Shown in pieces: positions 24,264-34,144 of a stretch of DNA of 64,000 bases. This stretch comes from Fibrivirga algicola. GTDB taxonomy: Bacteria; Bacteroidota; Bacteroidia; Cytophagales; Spirosomataceae. Positions within the stretch are counted from its first letter, which is position 1. Each line of letters starts with the position of its first letter. The position numbers and the translations under genes were made by a program. Location: assembly GCF_011742925.1 (NCBI RefSeq), contig NZ_WAEL01000003.1:434001-498000 (forward strand), given 5' to 3'. The notes beneath the pieces are model-generated. The model did not search any database. It was not told the origin of the DNA and saw nothing but the letters and a program-made list of their open reading frames with translations.

Positions 24264-25820
24264 CTAGAAACCTAAGCCCAGGGTAAAGCCACGTGGGTTA
24301 GGGTTACCAGGTATTGGCATCATGGCTGTTGCAGCCCCTGTGGTCAGGTTGATGGTGTATACCCGCGTTACGCCGGTAGTCCGCAATAGGGCATAAGCCA
24401 TACCGCTTGTGCCACCAATATCAAAGCCATTGGCGCTTTCAACATCGACACCCAACGAGCCTACACTAACCAGTACACCGTTGTTTGGTGGGTCTTGCTT
24501 GAAGAGCATAGCACCGCCAGCCCGCACATCAATATCATACAACACCGTTGTGGTGGCCCCTGCGAAGTTGTTCGTATAGGCACCAGCCGATACATTAGGC
24601 GTTCCGGTCATTGGCGCAAACGTCAGTGAGCCATCAGCTAAAGTCAGCGTACCGTCATTTGGGTTCAAGCGCAGGTTTTGACCCGTGTTGCTGATAACCC
24701 GGATCCGGTCGACGGTTGGGTTAAAATCGAACCCGAACTCTGTACCTGACAGCGTAAATGCACCGGCAGTTCCAACCTGCGTAGCTGTCCAGGCGGTCGT
24801 GGCGTTCACACCAACCACATACAGACGGCTGCTGCTGCCCAGCATAAACAGCTGACCGTTGACTGGCCGCGAGTCGATACCAAGGATTGTTTCACCTGAT
24901 TGCAGACCGGTAATTGTTTTAGTTACGACCGAAGATGGACTGTTCGGGTTGAATATGAGCAGGTTATTCGTTCCACCGTCGATAGCGTAGGCCACCGGTG
25001 TGGTTGGAATAGCCAGGCCAATGATAGTGCCGGGCAGATTACCCAGCTTTTGCAGGCGACCCGTTGCCAGGTTGATCTGCTGCAACTCCGATGCACCATT
25101 GAAGGTCACCGCCGCCAGTCCCTGCGAGTTGTCAGTCGAGGAAATATCGAAGCCTACAGCATCGGTGATGTTCAAACCAAGCGGCCCTACATCAGCCAGC
25201 ATACCGTTGTTGGGTGGGTTCTGAATGTACAGGCGATCAGTGGCCGGGTCGATATCATATAAAGTTGTCGAGGTAGCACCGGCCTGGCTGTTGGTATAAG
25301 CAACACCACCGATAGCCGCACCGGTTACCCCGTTGATGCCCCCGTCAGTAACGGCTACAGCACCCGTTTCAGGGTTGAGACGCAGGTTCTGCCCGGTGTT
25401 AGTAACAAGCCGAATACGATCGACGGTTGGGTTGAAATCAATAGACACGATTGATCCCGAAATAGCCGGGCTGAATGCCGTTGTGGCAATTGGGCGGGCT
25501 ACGGCTGTGGCCGGATTGATCACAAACAGACGACTCTGGTTGCTCACACCGTATAACTGACCGGTAGCAGGCCGAAAATCGATCGATAGTATACGCTCTC
25601 CATTTCCCGCATCAACCCCCGTGATGGTAGTAGTTGCCATCGGTGAATTTGAACTTCTGATGTTCAACTGGAGCAACTGATTCGCGTTGTTGAGTGCGTA
25701 AACGACCTGGTCGGGTAGCGTGGCCGGATTTGGTTCTGTGCGGTGATCACAGCTAGTCGCCGCGAAAAGCAGGCATAACCCTGCTACCAATGATTTGATA
25801 TGTAGTCGGTTAACTCGCAT
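24264..25820 (-). CDS. Lipoprotein with two tandem DUF4394 domains
   Basis: The protein has 518 residues. A lipobox (LLFAATSC) follows the signal core, so it is lipidated. The mature part is an internal duplication: each half has a LSIDFRPATGQLYGV-like start, FNPTVDRIRLVTNTGQNLRL (about 130 and again about 365), then DGG/TLTLADG, a GGVAYTN or AGAYTNNF segment and a LYDIDPATDRLYIQNPPNNG-like end. DUF4394 is a beta-propeller-like family found in many secreted Bacteroidota proteins; its activity is not known. The gene is followed by a terminator. Confidence 0.88.
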   Translation of the reverse strand: MRVNRLHIKSLVAGLCLLFAATSCDHRTEPNPATLPDQVVYALNNANQLLQLNIRSSNSPMATTTITGVDAGNGERILSIDFRPATGQLYGVSNQSRLFVINPATAVARPIATTAFSPAISGSIVSIDFNPTVDRIRLVTNTGQNLRLNPETGAVAVTDGGINGVTGAAIGGVAYTNSQAGATSTTLYDIDPATDRLYIQNPPNNGMLADVGPLGLNITDAVGFDISSTDNSQGLAAVTFNGASELQQINLATGRLQKLGNLPGTIIGLAIPTTPVAYAIDGGTNNLLIFNPNSPSSVVTKTITGLQSGETILGIDSRPVNGQLFMLGSSSRLYVVGVNATTAWTATQVGTAGAFTLSGTEFGFDFNPTVDRIRVISNTGQNLRLNPNDGTLTLADGSLTFAPMTGTPNVSAGAYTNNFAGATTTVLYDIDVRAGGAMLFKQDPPNNGVLVSVGSLGVDVESANGFDIGGTSGMAYALLRTTGVTRVYTINLTTGAATAMMPIPGNPNPRGFTLGLGF

Positions 25821-25969
25821 AGTAGTTGAGTGTTTAGTCTGAATAGAATTATAGCCGGGAGAAGTCCCAACGGAGATTCATACGACATACTCAGCCTCCT
25901 GGATTTAATCCGTTAAAAGAAAATTAAAAATAGTAGCCTACGGCCAGGTAAGCGGTCTATTAGGGTATG

Positions 25970-27523
25970 TTACCAACGCTTTTGCAGACTTAGAAAACCG
26001 CCAAATGAAGCAGGATACAATTCACCGCGGTCAATAGCCAGCGAGGTGGTGAGCCATACGTTCGGTAACCGGGGTAGCCGCCCCTGGCCAGCCAACATTG
26101 CCGATACCTGCTGGTACGGTGCCGTAAAGGCCTGGTCGTATCCACCAAAATTACGGCTCCACGACACCCGGGTTGTCAGCCGAATCGCTTGCCTGAGCAG
26201 TGCCTCAGCCCCAATATGCCACATCACCAACCGATTGTTCGGGAAATAGCCACCGCCTTCATTGGCATTCACCTCTGGCGAAAATGTGGTACGGGGGGCA
26301 ATAAACGGGGTGCCAATGGTGCGGGCCTGATAGCTCCAGCCCTGCACATACTGCCCATGATTGAAGTAGTTATCGCGCCCTTGAAACGATTGATTAAAAT
26401 CGAAGGTAGTACCCGACTGATCGGTTGTGGTTAAGAGTTCGAGCACCAGGCGGGTAACCTGCAACGTACCTGACCGGTCACGGCGCAGGTTGCGCCAGCT
26501 CAAACCTGTCAAGCCGTCGGGTACGTTCTGAAACGCAATGCCCGATGCATCTTCGTAGATATGCTGGTGGTATAGTTGTAGCCCGTGACGATCATTTTTC
26601 CAGTCGAACGCAAAATCAATACTCCCTACATGATTGCCCAGGCGATTGGTGCCGTCGAAGTTGGTGAAGCGATCATTGGCGATGGCCTCCGGGTAGATTC
26701 CCAGCACGACCGACACATAATCACGCAGAGTGGATGGAAGCTGGCCCGTAGTTGAAAAGATAGTGCCCCGTAGGTAGTCGGCCGAGCCTCCCCACTGCGC
26801 CTGATGGTTCAGGCCGGTGGTAAAAGTGAGCTTAGCTGTTGGTTTGCCAAACCGTAGGTACGCATATTTCTGGTGGAGCATGGCACCCTGGATGTTTGGT
26901 TGAGTGAACCAGCCATGCGCGTACCCGGCCCGAAAAGCAACGGCATTCTTCAACCACTTGATGGGCACAAAATTGGGCGTGTGCACCTGTACTTTCGGAA
27001 ATGGTAACGCATTACCCGACCAGGCCACAAACCCCGACGTGAGCGTGGTATCGCCCAGCCCATACACCTCGCGCCGCCGACCCGCAAATACCTCGAACTG
27101 CCCGAACCGCACTTTAGCGAATACCTCCGGCCAGAGCACCTGCCGGGCATCGTTCAGGTTTCCATTGGATAGATTGGTCGGCCCCGTATTCCCAACAACC
27201 GATAGCCCAAACCCCCAGTCGAATTGGGACCCTTTCCTAGTTGCGGTCGCCGTCGAATCGGACTGATACTCCCGAAAAGCGCTGGCCCGCAGCGTACCCG
27301 CCGAACCGCCCAATGGCACAATGCCGTACTGGTTTGTCCGCAGCCAGAACGGCGTTTGCGACACATCGCTGACCAGGCCACCAACCTCAACTACACCCTG
27401 AATGTGAGTTGCCTTAAAGCCGGGCTGGGGCTGTCGGGTCGGAAACGCCCTTGTCGTAGCCTGGCTATATACGGACCCGGCAAGGTGTACCAGAACGAAA
27501 AGAGTGGGTAGATGAAAACGCAT
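25970..27523 (-). CDS. Capsule assembly Wzi-family outer membrane protein
   Basis: The protein has 517 residues with a signal peptide (MRFHLPTLFVLVHLAGSVYS). The mature part is a large beta-barrel of the Wzi type: GLVSDVSQTPFWLRTNQYG near the N-terminus, then many Trp/Tyr/Arg-rich strands such as FEVFAGRRREVYGLG, LRFGKPTAKLTFTTGLNHQ and AEALLRQAIRLTTRVSWSRNF. Wzi in E. coli is a capsule-binding lectin in the outer membrane. No other capsule genes lie here, so the substrate is unknown. Confidence 0.87.
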   Translation of the reverse strand: MRFHLPTLFVLVHLAGSVYSQATTRAFPTRQPQPGFKATHIQGVVEVGGLVSDVSQTPFWLRTNQYGIVPLGGSAGTLRASAFREYQSDSTATATRKGSQFDWGFGLSVVGNTGPTNLSNGNLNDARQVLWPEVFAKVRFGQFEVFAGRRREVYGLGDTTLTSGFVAWSGNALPFPKVQVHTPNFVPIKWLKNAVAFRAGYAHGWFTQPNIQGAMLHQKYAYLRFGKPTAKLTFTTGLNHQAQWGGSADYLRGTIFSTTGQLPSTLRDYVSVVLGIYPEAIANDRFTNFDGTNRLGNHVGSIDFAFDWKNDRHGLQLYHQHIYEDASGIAFQNVPDGLTGLSWRNLRRDRSGTLQVTRLVLELLTTTDQSGTTFDFNQSFQGRDNYFNHGQYVQGWSYQARTIGTPFIAPRTTFSPEVNANEGGGYFPNNRLVMWHIGAEALLRQAIRLTTRVSWSRNFGGYDQAFTAPYQQVSAMLAGQGRLPRLPNVWLTTSLAIDRGELYPASFGGFLSLQKRW

Positions 27524-27640
27524 TGAGTAGGGTTGAATGGCGCTTCAATACTACGCAAAATACAGGTGACTGGTTTTGAGCAACTCCCGCCAGACACGCC
27601 AACATAGTTTACGGTCGGCCATTCTCTCGCGCCCGACTGC

Positions 27641-28852
27641 CTAGCGAGCCATTGCTCCCTGGTTGTAACGGACCATATACTCGTAGATCACATCTGATTT
27701 TCGGGGCTTACCTGCCGCTTCATACTCAGCCAGTAAGGCTGGCTGATCGGCCAGAATACGCTTTAGTACGCCGGAGGTAACATATACCAGCTTCCCGGTT
27801 TGCACATCAACAGCAATACAATCTCTCCGACTCGTCGATGCGGCACCGACTAGTCCACCAACAAACCCACCAATAAAGCCACCTGCTATTCCTCCCGCCG
27901 ATGCAGCTGCGGCCCGGTTCGTCAGTTCATTGAGTGTTACGAAGTCGTCGCGCCATAGCAGGTATCGGCCAACCTCCAGCACCCGCGCATACCGTGCCCG
28001 CTGGCCGCCATACAGGTTGCTGTTGATGTACACATCCTGACCGTCGCTGAAACCGAAGAATCTGTATTGTGCCCGGCGCTTGTTGGGTCGCAACAGTGTC
28101 GCAAAATCGTCTCGCCGTTCAACAGCCAGGTCGCCCAGCAAAGCAGGACGATTCATGATGAGGTCCGTTTCAGTCAGGTAAATACCGGGTCTGCGTTTCT
28201 GGCAAGTGAGCAGGTTATCTTCACTGGTTCGGTCGCCATACCGGCTCGAATCCATCTTCATGTCGACGGCCGCTTTCTTCATCTTCACTTCGTAATCGCT
28301 CAGGTAGGGAGGTTCCTTGGTTGGGTTGTTCAGGTATGTATTCATGCCCTTAATAGCCCTGAGCAGTTCATCCAATATGCGTGAACCCCGGCCCATACCC
28401 GACACTTCCACATCCAGAATAGCGGTATAAAAAGGAACGTACCCAAGCAAGCTGTCAGCGCGCAGAAAAGTCAGGTTCGCGTCGAAGTTGTTACCCTGAA
28501 TGGGGTCTTCTACATACGAGAAGCCATCGACACGCAACCGAACCGGGCGATGCTGGTCTTTGAGTTGGGGGAAGTGCGAAAAAATAGACGCACTCATATT
28601 GCTGCTCAGACCATCCTTGACATACGCCTTTGCCACCTCTGCAAGACCCGCCCGGTACACCTTCCCAATACAGGCCGTATCAGGAAAGGTAGCGTATACC
28701 GAGTCGATGAAGAATAGTCGGTCGGGGGATATATCCGGCATTTTGGCCAGTGGCAAATTCAGTTTGAAGCCCGTTTGAGCTACTGCCGATGTAGCGCAGG
28801 TAACGCTCAGGAAAAGGGTAGCTAACGTCAACGTGTACAGTAGCCTACGCAT
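27641..28852 (-). CDS. Secreted protein with glycine-zipper segment, unknown function
   Basis: The protein has 403 residues with a signal peptide (MRRLLYTLTLATLFLSVTCATSAVAQ). The middle is mixed and polar; near residue 315 a Gly-rich hydrophobic stretch (AGGIAGGFIGGFVGGLVGAA) forms a glycine zipper that could insert in a membrane or mediate oligomers. The C-terminal part (VDVQTGKLVYVTSGVLKRIL and an ALLAEYEAAGKPRKSDVIYEY helix) may be a small soluble domain. I do not recognise a family. The neighbour downstream in transcription is the Wzi-type gene. Confidence 0.65.
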   Translation of the reverse strand: MRRLLYTLTLATLFLSVTCATSAVAQTGFKLNLPLAKMPDISPDRLFFIDSVYATFPDTACIGKVYRAGLAEVAKAYVKDGLSSNMSASIFSHFPQLKDQHRPVRLRVDGFSYVEDPIQGNNFDANLTFLRADSLLGYVPFYTAILDVEVSGMGRGSRILDELLRAIKGMNTYLNNPTKEPPYLSDYEVKMKKAAVDMKMDSSRYGDRTSEDNLLTCQKRRPGIYLTETDLIMNRPALLGDLAVERRDDFATLLRPNKRRAQYRFFGFSDGQDVYINSNLYGGQRARYARVLEVGRYLLWRDDFVTLNELTNRAAAASAGGIAGGFIGGFVGGLVGAASTSRRDCIAVDVQTGKLVYVTSGVLKRILADQPALLAEYEAAGKPRKSDVIYEYMVRYNQGAMAR

Positions 28853-29086
28853 AGGTGGATAGATAAATTAACGGATGAATGGTATACATGCGCTAACTAC
28901 TGAAATTACCGGCACATTTTGATCAGACTCGATGCGTTTACCCGCTTAATTACGCAGAATTTATTGGGCGTTATGTAGTTTAGCATAACCCAGCTACCAG
29001 ATCGGTAATTGGTAAATCAACCCGACCTGCGCCCGCCTGGCCCCCTACCGCGCAGTATTCACGGAAACTGCGTATCTTAGTGAAGC

Positions 29087-30679
29087 ATGATTGCTGAACA
29101 ACCGTCTCAAATCCTGATTGATCGTATCCGTGAAATCGGCCAGCCTGAAGCCGTACGGCGCTTTTTTGGGTTGCTGAAAGAACTGATCGACATTGTCAAC
29201 TTGCCCAACGGCGATCCCCGTTTGTCATTCTCGGTTCGCAAAGACCGCAAAGCTATTTCGGCCGACGTCAACTTCTTTCTGGCCCTGCGGCTGCATAAAC
29301 CGCGCACCGGCGAGGCCGAATACTGGCTGACGATCAAACGTGATGCGCAGGAAACACTGCGGTCGATGACCGAGGTCGATTTTGCGCCGATCACCGAAAA
29401 AGCCGGTTACGTATCGGTCATTGTCGGGCATAGCAACGCGCATTTGCTCTATAACCAGACACTGCGCCGTTGCTGGGAAGACTGCCTGCTCGAACTCGTG
29501 GAAACGGCCAAACGCGGCCCCCACGTAGCCCGGCACAACGCCGACATTTACGCTGCCGCCGAAAACGAAGGCTTCCTGACCGATCTACTTCGGGTAGCCG
29601 AAAACCCCGATCTGGCCTACGGACGTACCCACGACGACACTGCCGACTCGGTCGCCGAAGACAAGGTCGCCTACGTACCCGCGCGGCCCGACTTCCCCAC
29701 GAATTTGATTCTGTACGGCCCACCCGGTACGGGCAAAACTTACCGTGCCCGCCGGCTCATGCACGCCTTCGATCACGAGGTGGTAACGTTTCACCCGTCG
29801 TATGGCTATGAAGAATTTGTGGAGGGTATCCGGCCCGAGGTGCTGGGCAATCAGGTGAGTTATAAGATCAGGAAGGGTGTTTTTTACCGCGCCTGTCTGG
29901 CGGCAATTCAGAAAGCCGGATATGCTACCATGGCCGACTGCCTGAACGACCAGCCCGACCGTCGGCAGCGGAAGATGGCCAGTGCCCCGGCTCATGTGTT
30001 GCTGATCGACGAGATTAACCGGGCAAACGTGGCGAAGGTATTGGGTGATCTGATCTCGCTGCTCGAACCCAGCAAACGCCTCGGCGCACCCGACGAACTC
30101 TGGCTGACCCTCCCCTACTCGCAGGATCGGTTCGGTGTTCCGGCCAACCTCTACGTGCTGGGCACGATGAACACCGCCGATCGCAGCATCGCCTTGCTCG
30201 ATATAGCACTTCGCCGCCGGTTTGCCTTTCAGGAAATGGGCCCGCAATACGATCTGCTGGGGCATATCGACGGGATTGAGCTAGGTACGTTGCTGAAGGT
30301 GATGAACGAACGCATCGAATACCTCTTCGACCGCGACCACCTCATCGGCCACGCCTACCTGATGGACATCACTACTCATGCCGACCTGTGCGTAACCTTC
30401 CGCGACAAAATTATTCCGTTGTTACAGGAATACTTCTACGACGACTGGCGGAAGATACAGCTCGTGCTGGGCGACAACCGCGCCTGGAGTAAAACGCCCG
30501 ATCAGCGCCTTGTCTGGACAAAAAAGCAGTATTCGGCCCCGATGGAGCGCGACCTCTTCGGCGAATCGCCCGACGAGCAACCCGACGTAACGACCTACGA
30601 ACTGAATCCACACCTGCTGTCAGGTACGTTCGATCAAATTCCCGCCGAGGCCTTCACGCGCATTTATCAGCGAGGGTAA
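29087..30679 (+). CDS. mcrB: McrB-like GTPase subunit of a modified-DNA restriction system
   Basis: The protein has 530 residues. The N-terminal 200 residues would be the DNA-recognition part and differ from E. coli McrB. The AAA+ motor has Walker A GPPGTGKT (211-218), the McrB-typical [18 protein letters not shown] (233-250), Walker B LLIDEIN (305-311) and MNTADRS (361-367), the motif tied to GTP use in McrB. A helical lid follows. McrB needs the nuclease McrC; no mcrC follows this gene, and the only candidate lies 29 kb away at 59615-60883. The methylated target cannot be read from sequence. Confidence 0.93.
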   Translation: MIAEQPSQILIDRIREIGQPEAVRRFFGLLKELIDIVNLPNGDPRLSFSVRKDRKAISADVNFFLALRLHKPRTGEAEYWLTIKRDAQETLRSMTEVDFAPITEKAGYVSVIVGHSNAHLLYNQTLRRCWEDCLLELVETAKRGPHVARHNADIYAAAENEGFLTDLLRVAENPDLAYGRTHDDTADSVAEDKVAYVPARPDFPTNLILYGPPGTGKTYRARRLMHAFDHEVVTFHPSYGYEEFVEGIRPEVLGNQVSYKIRKGVFYRACLAAIQKAGYATMADCLNDQPDRRQRKMASAPAHVLLIDEINRANVAKVLGDLISLLEPSKRLGAPDELWLTLPYSQDRFGVPANLYVLGTMNTADRSIALLDIALRRRFAFQEMGPQYDLLGHIDGIELGTLLKVMNERIEYLFDRDHLIGHAYLMDITTHADLCVTFRDKIIPLLQEYFYDDWRKIQLVLGDNRAWSKTPDQRLVWTKKQYSAPMERDLFGESPDEQPDVTTYELNPHLLSGTFDQIPAEAFTRIYQRG

Positions 30680-30756
30680 AAGCCAAACCGATCCGGTTTA
30701 TAGTTATGTGATTACTGGCGTACCCCTAAATCCGATACGTTGGACCGCTCTGAAGA

Positions 30757-30806
30757 GGACTTTGCGCTGCTTGTTCAGACCACTGTTCTTGAGCGAAGCG
30801 AAGTCC
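30757..30806. repeat. Imperfect inverted repeat after mcrB
   Basis: GGACTTTGCGCTGC... (30757-30778) pairs imperfectly with ...GCGAAGCGAAGTCC (30783-30806). It lies between mcrB and the dehydrogenase gene and may end the mcrB transcript. Confidence 0.45.
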
Positions 30807-30860
30807 CCTTTTTAGGGGGTACGCACACGTTCACTCTTTATCTCTTTTACTCTTTGTCTT

Positions 30861-31892
30861 ATGAAAGCGCTCGTCTTAACGGAATACAATCACTTCGAGC
30901 TACAGGACGTAGCTACTCCCAAACCCGGCCCCACTGACGTACTGATTCGGGTACAGGCGGTGGGCATTTGCGGCTCTGATGTGCACGGCATGGATGGCAG
31001 CACCGGCCGCCGTGTTCCCCCCATTGTGATGGGCCACGAAGCCTCCGGCATTATTGCCGAGATTGGTGACGACGTACGCGACTGGGCCGTGGGCGACCGC
31101 GTGACGTTCGATTCGACCGTGTATAAACTGGACGACTGGTACAGTCGCCGGGGGATGTATAACCTCTCCGATGGACGCGAAGTTGTGGGGGTGTCGACCC
31201 CGCAGTTTCGCCGCAACGGGGCGTTTGCCGAGTTCGTCACCGTACCGCAGCACATTCTCTACGCCATTCCCGAGGGAGTCAGCTTTACGCAGGCGGCGCT
31301 GGTTGAGCCAGTGGCCGTGGCCCTGCACGCGTTGAGCCTTACGCCCATTCAGGTCAATGATTCAGCCGTGGTGGTGGGCGCGGGCATGATTGGCCTGTTC
31401 GTGATTCAGGCCCTGAAACTGGCCGGTTGCAGTCAGATCATCGCCATCGACCTCGACGATGATCGACTGGCTCTGGCGCAGAAACTTGGTGCTACCGATG
31501 CCTTCCGCGCCGACGCTGATAACGTACCTGGACAAGTACAGGCCTTAACCCATGGGCGCGGTGCCGATGTAGCCTTTGAAGTGGTGGGTATTGCGCCAAC
31601 TGTACAAACTGCCATCAGCTGCGTCCGGAAGGGAGCCACCATTACGCTGGTTGGCAACCTGAGTCCCAAGATCGAGATTCCGTTGCAGGCCATTGTCACG
31701 CAGCAACTCCGGCTGCAAGGATCGTGCGCCATCAATGGCGAATACGAAGCCGCCCTGAGCTTGATTTCGAGTGGCAAAATAGACGTCGAAGCCATTTTAA
31801 GCGCCGAAGCTCCCTTAACCGAAGGGGCCGACTGGTTCAACCGCCTCCAGGCAAAGGAGAAAGGATTAATTAAAGTCGTACTGAAACCGTAA
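30861..31892 (+). CDS. Medium-chain zinc alcohol/polyol dehydrogenase lacking the structural zinc loop
   Basis: The protein has 343 residues. It matches sorbitol / threonine / galactitol-phosphate-type dehydrogenases: GICGSD (Cys37, catalytic zinc), MGHEASGIIAEIGD (His and Glu ligands), ALVEPVAVALHAL, and the NAD(P) motif VVVGAGMIGLFVIQALKLAGC near 170-190. In place of the usual four-cysteine structural zinc loop it has TVYKLDDWYSRRGMYNLSD, with no cysteine at all. The oxidized alcohol cannot be named. A hairpin lies between it and nadC, so co-transcription is possible but not certain. Confidence 0.85.
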   Translation: MKALVLTEYNHFELQDVATPKPGPTDVLIRVQAVGICGSDVHGMDGSTGRRVPPIVMGHEASGIIAEIGDDVRDWAVGDRVTFDSTVYKLDDWYSRRGMYNLSDGREVVGVSTPQFRRNGAFAEFVTVPQHILYAIPEGVSFTQAALVEPVAVALHALSLTPIQVNDSAVVVGAGMIGLFVIQALKLAGCSQIIAIDLDDDRLALAQKLGATDAFRADADNVPGQVQALTHGRGADVAFEVVGIAPTVQTAISCVRKGATITLVGNLSPKIEIPLQAIVTQQLRLQGSCAINGEYEAALSLISSGKIDVEAILSAEAPLTEGADWFNRLQAKEKGLIKVVLKP

Positions 31893-31907
31893 TTTGGCGG
31901 AAAAATC

Positions 31908-31960
31908 AGTTTGAGGTTTGTCGTTTGTGGCGGTCCGCTACAACCATCAAACCTCAAACT
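31908..31960. repeat. Inverted repeat just before nadC
   Basis: The outer 13-bp arms AGTTTGAGGTTTG (31908-31920) and CAAACCTCAAACT (31948-31960) are exact; an inner 7-bp stem (TTGTGGC / GCTACAA, with one G-U) follows a small internal loop. The right arm ends 7 bases before the nadC ATG, so it can cover the ribosome entry site. The outer arm recurs at 47.6 kb. Confidence 0.8.
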
Positions 31961-31967
31961 TCCTTCC

Positions 31968-32801
31968 ATGAATCTATCCGAATTTATACGCCTGGCGCTG
32001 GCCGAAGATGTTGGCGACGGCGACCATACCTCATTGAGTACCATTCCGGCCGATGCGCAGAAACGCGCCCGATTGCTGGTGAAAGAAGCAGGCATTTTGG
32101 CGGGTGTCGAGGTGGCACTCGCGATTTTCCACGAAGTAGACCCCGCGTTTCAGGTCGACGTACTGATGCGGGATGGTGACCCCATCAAGCCCGGCGACAT
32201 TGTGCTGACCGTAGCCGGTAACGCCCGCAACATCCTGACGGCTGAACGACTGGTGCTGAACTGCATGCAGCGAATGAGCGGTATTGCTACACAAACGCGG
32301 CAGATGGTGCAGGTACTGGAGGGCACGCGCTGCAAACTGCTCGATACCCGAAAGACGACGCCAAACTTCCGTATTTGTGAGAAAATGGCTGTAAAAATCG
32401 GCGGCGGCGTGAATCACCGCTTCGGGCTGTACGACATGATCCTGATCAAGGATAACCACGTCGATTATGCTGGCAGCCTCACTAAAGCCGTGCAGCAGGC
32501 TGTACAGTACCTGGCCGACACAGACCGAAATCTGCCCATCGAAGTGGAAGTTCGCAACCGCGCCGAGGTAGAGGAAGCCCTGGCAGTCGGTCACCTGACC
32601 CGGATGCTGCTCGACAACTTCGCCCCCGCTGATCTCCGGGATATGGTGCGCCTCATCAATGGGCGCGTCATCACCGAGGCATCGGGCGGCATCAACATGG
32701 ACAATCTCCGTGCCTACGCCGAAACCGGCGTCGATTACATTTCGTCGGGCGCGCTAACGCACCACGTCAAGAGCCTGGATTTAAGTTTAAAAGCGTATTA
32801 A
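31968..32801 (+). CDS. nadC: Quinolinate phosphoribosyltransferase (nicotinate-nucleotide pyrophosphorylase)
   Basis: NadC turns quinolinate and PRPP into nicotinate mononucleotide, CO2 and pyrophosphate in NAD synthesis. From the ATG at 31968 (MNLSEFIRLAL) it has 277 residues, the normal length. The family signatures RMSGIATQTRQ, LDTRKTTPNFR and GGGVNHRFGLYDMILIKDNH are intact, as is the C-terminal EASGGINMDNLRAYAETGVD strand pair. A longer frame from 31911 translates the upstream hairpin and is rejected. It is followed by nadA 101 bases later on the same strand. Confidence 0.96.
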   Translation: MNLSEFIRLALAEDVGDGDHTSLSTIPADAQKRARLLVKEAGILAGVEVALAIFHEVDPAFQVDVLMRDGDPIKPGDIVLTVAGNARNILTAERLVLNCMQRMSGIATQTRQMVQVLEGTRCKLLDTRKTTPNFRICEKMAVKIGGGVNHRFGLYDMILIKDNHVDYAGSLTKAVQQAVQYLADTDRNLPIEVEVRNRAEVEEALAVGHLTRMLLDNFAPADLRDMVRLINGRVITEASGGINMDNLRAYAETGVDYISSGALTHHVKSLDLSLKAY

Positions 32802-32902
32802 GTAAGCGTTCGGAACAGGCTTTTTCAACATAGTCCAGCGTCCAGACAGGGGTAAAGCCAAACGTGTCAAACCTCTTTACTTAAAAAAATTGTTCTACCG
32901 TC

Positions 32903-33904
32903 ATGACAATGCCACTCACTATTGAAGAAGAGGTTCGCCAGATTGGGTACGTAAGCCGGTCGGCACCGAAAGATAAGCAGGAACTGATCGACGGAATCCG
33001 GCGGATGAAGGAAGAGAAAAACGCCGTCATCCTGGCCCACTACTACGTCGATGAAGATATTCAGGACCTGGCCGATTTCGTAGGCGACAGCCTGGGCCTA
33101 AGTCAACAGGCGGCCGCTACCGAGGCCGACATGATCGTGTTTTGCGGCGTGCATTTCATGGGCGAAACCGCCAAGATTCTGTCGCCACACAAGAAGGTGG
33201 TTATCCCCGACATGAACGCGGGCTGTTCGCTGGCCGACTCGGCTCCGGCCGACAAGTTCGCCGAATTCAAGGCGCAGTACCCCGACCATATCGTGCTGTC
33301 GTACATCAACTGTTCGGCCGAGATCAAAGCGCTATCTGACATCATCGTCACCTCGTCGAACGCGCTGAAGATTGTGCAGAGCCTGCCCGCCGACCAGAAG
33401 ATCATCTTCGCGCCCGATGCCAACCTGGGCCGTTTTGTCTCGAAAAAGACGGGCCGCGACATGGTGCTGTGGGACGGTGCCTGCATCGTGCACATCGACA
33501 TTTCGCTGGAAAAACTGAACGACCTGCGGGCCAAGTACCCCAACGCCAAGTTCATCGCCCACCCGGAGTGTCAGGAACACATTCTGATCCACGCCGACTT
33601 TGTGGGTTCTACCACCGCTCTGCTGAATTACGTGGTTGAACAGCCTGAAACGGAATTCATTGTGGGTACCGAAGCCGGTATTCTGCACAAGATGCGGCTG
33701 GCGGTTCCGAATAAGAAGATTATTCCGGCCCCGGCCAATGAGAACAATACCTGCGCCTGCTCAGAGTGCCCGTACATGAAGATGAACACGCTCGAAAAGC
33801 TGTACAACACGCTGTATTATGAACTCCCCGAAATTCACGTACCTGAAGACGTCCGCGTAAAAGCCGAAGCGTCGGTGCTGCGTATGCTGGAGATGTCCAA
33901 GTAA
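32903..33904 (+). CDS. nadA: Quinolinate synthase
   Basis: NadA condenses iminoaspartate with dihydroxyacetone phosphate to quinolinate and carries a [4Fe-4S] cluster. The protein has 333 residues. Visible family features: [41 protein letters not shown], a [10 protein letters not shown] cysteine, [17 protein letters not shown] and a C-terminal [19 protein letters not shown]; three of these cysteines ligate the cluster. The start ATG at 32903 has a second in-frame Met two codons later (MTMP). It is a clear member of the NAD de novo cluster. Confidence 0.97.
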   Translation: MTMPLTIEEEVRQIGYVSRSAPKDKQELIDGIRRMKEEKNAVILAHYYVDEDIQDLADFVGDSLGLSQQAAATEADMIVFCGVHFMGETAKILSPHKKVVIPDMNAGCSLADSAPADKFAEFKAQYPDHIVLSYINCSAEIKALSDIIVTSSNALKIVQSLPADQKIIFAPDANLGRFVSKKTGRDMVLWDGACIVHIDISLEKLNDLRAKYPNAKFIAHPECQEHILIHADFVGSTTALLNYVVEQPETEFIVGTEAGILHKMRLAVPNKKIIPAPANENNTCACSECPYMKMNTLEKLYNTLYYELPEIHVPEDVRVKAEASVLRMLEMSK

Positions 33905-33930
33905 GGCTTAGGCTTAAATCACATAATGCT

Positions 33931-34143
33931 ATGGACCTGACTCTTCAAATTGGGTTCTCCCAGTTCGTAGAGGCAATTCGAAAGTTGCTTCCCGAACAGC
34001 GAAAAAGCATTCGGTCTGTCCTTGAAGAAGATAATGTTCCTGTTAAAAATGAGCCACGTCAATTTGGGTCGCTTAAAGGATTGGTGACGTACATAGCTGA
34101 CGATTTCGACGTTCCCCTTGGTAATTTCAAGGAGTACATGTAG
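33931..34143 (+). CDS. Putative antitoxin paired with the VapC-like gene
   Basis: The protein has 70 residues starting MDLTLQIGFSQFVEAIRKLL. An N-terminal amphipathic helical part (LLPEQRKSIRSVLEEDN) is followed by a C-terminal LKGLVTYIADDFDVPLGNFKEYM tail, the sort of toxin-wrapping extension seen in small antitoxins. It ends one base before the toxin start, the usual antitoxin-toxin order. The family call comes from gene order and size rather than from a clear signature. Confidence 0.7.
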   Translation: MDLTLQIGFSQFVEAIRKLLPEQRKSIRSVLEEDNVPVKNEPRQFGSLKGLVTYIADDFDVPLGNFKEYM

Positions 34144-34144
34144 C

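Noticed and set aside
29585-30265. Minus-strand frame (226 codons) inside mcrB
   Set aside because: Opposite the McrB AAA+ domain with full motifs; no independent evidence.
30680-30860. Possible tRNA or small RNA in the mcrB-dehydrogenase gap
   Set aside because: I could not find a cloverleaf or CCA-like end; the visible structure is an imperfect inverted repeat.
31911-31967. Longer nadC start
   Set aside because: It would translate the upstream inverted repeat; the normal NadC length begins at 31968.
34118-34144. Longer VapC start within the antitoxin
   Set aside because: The added residues overlap the antitoxin frame and precede the standard MTYLIDTH start of PIN toxins.
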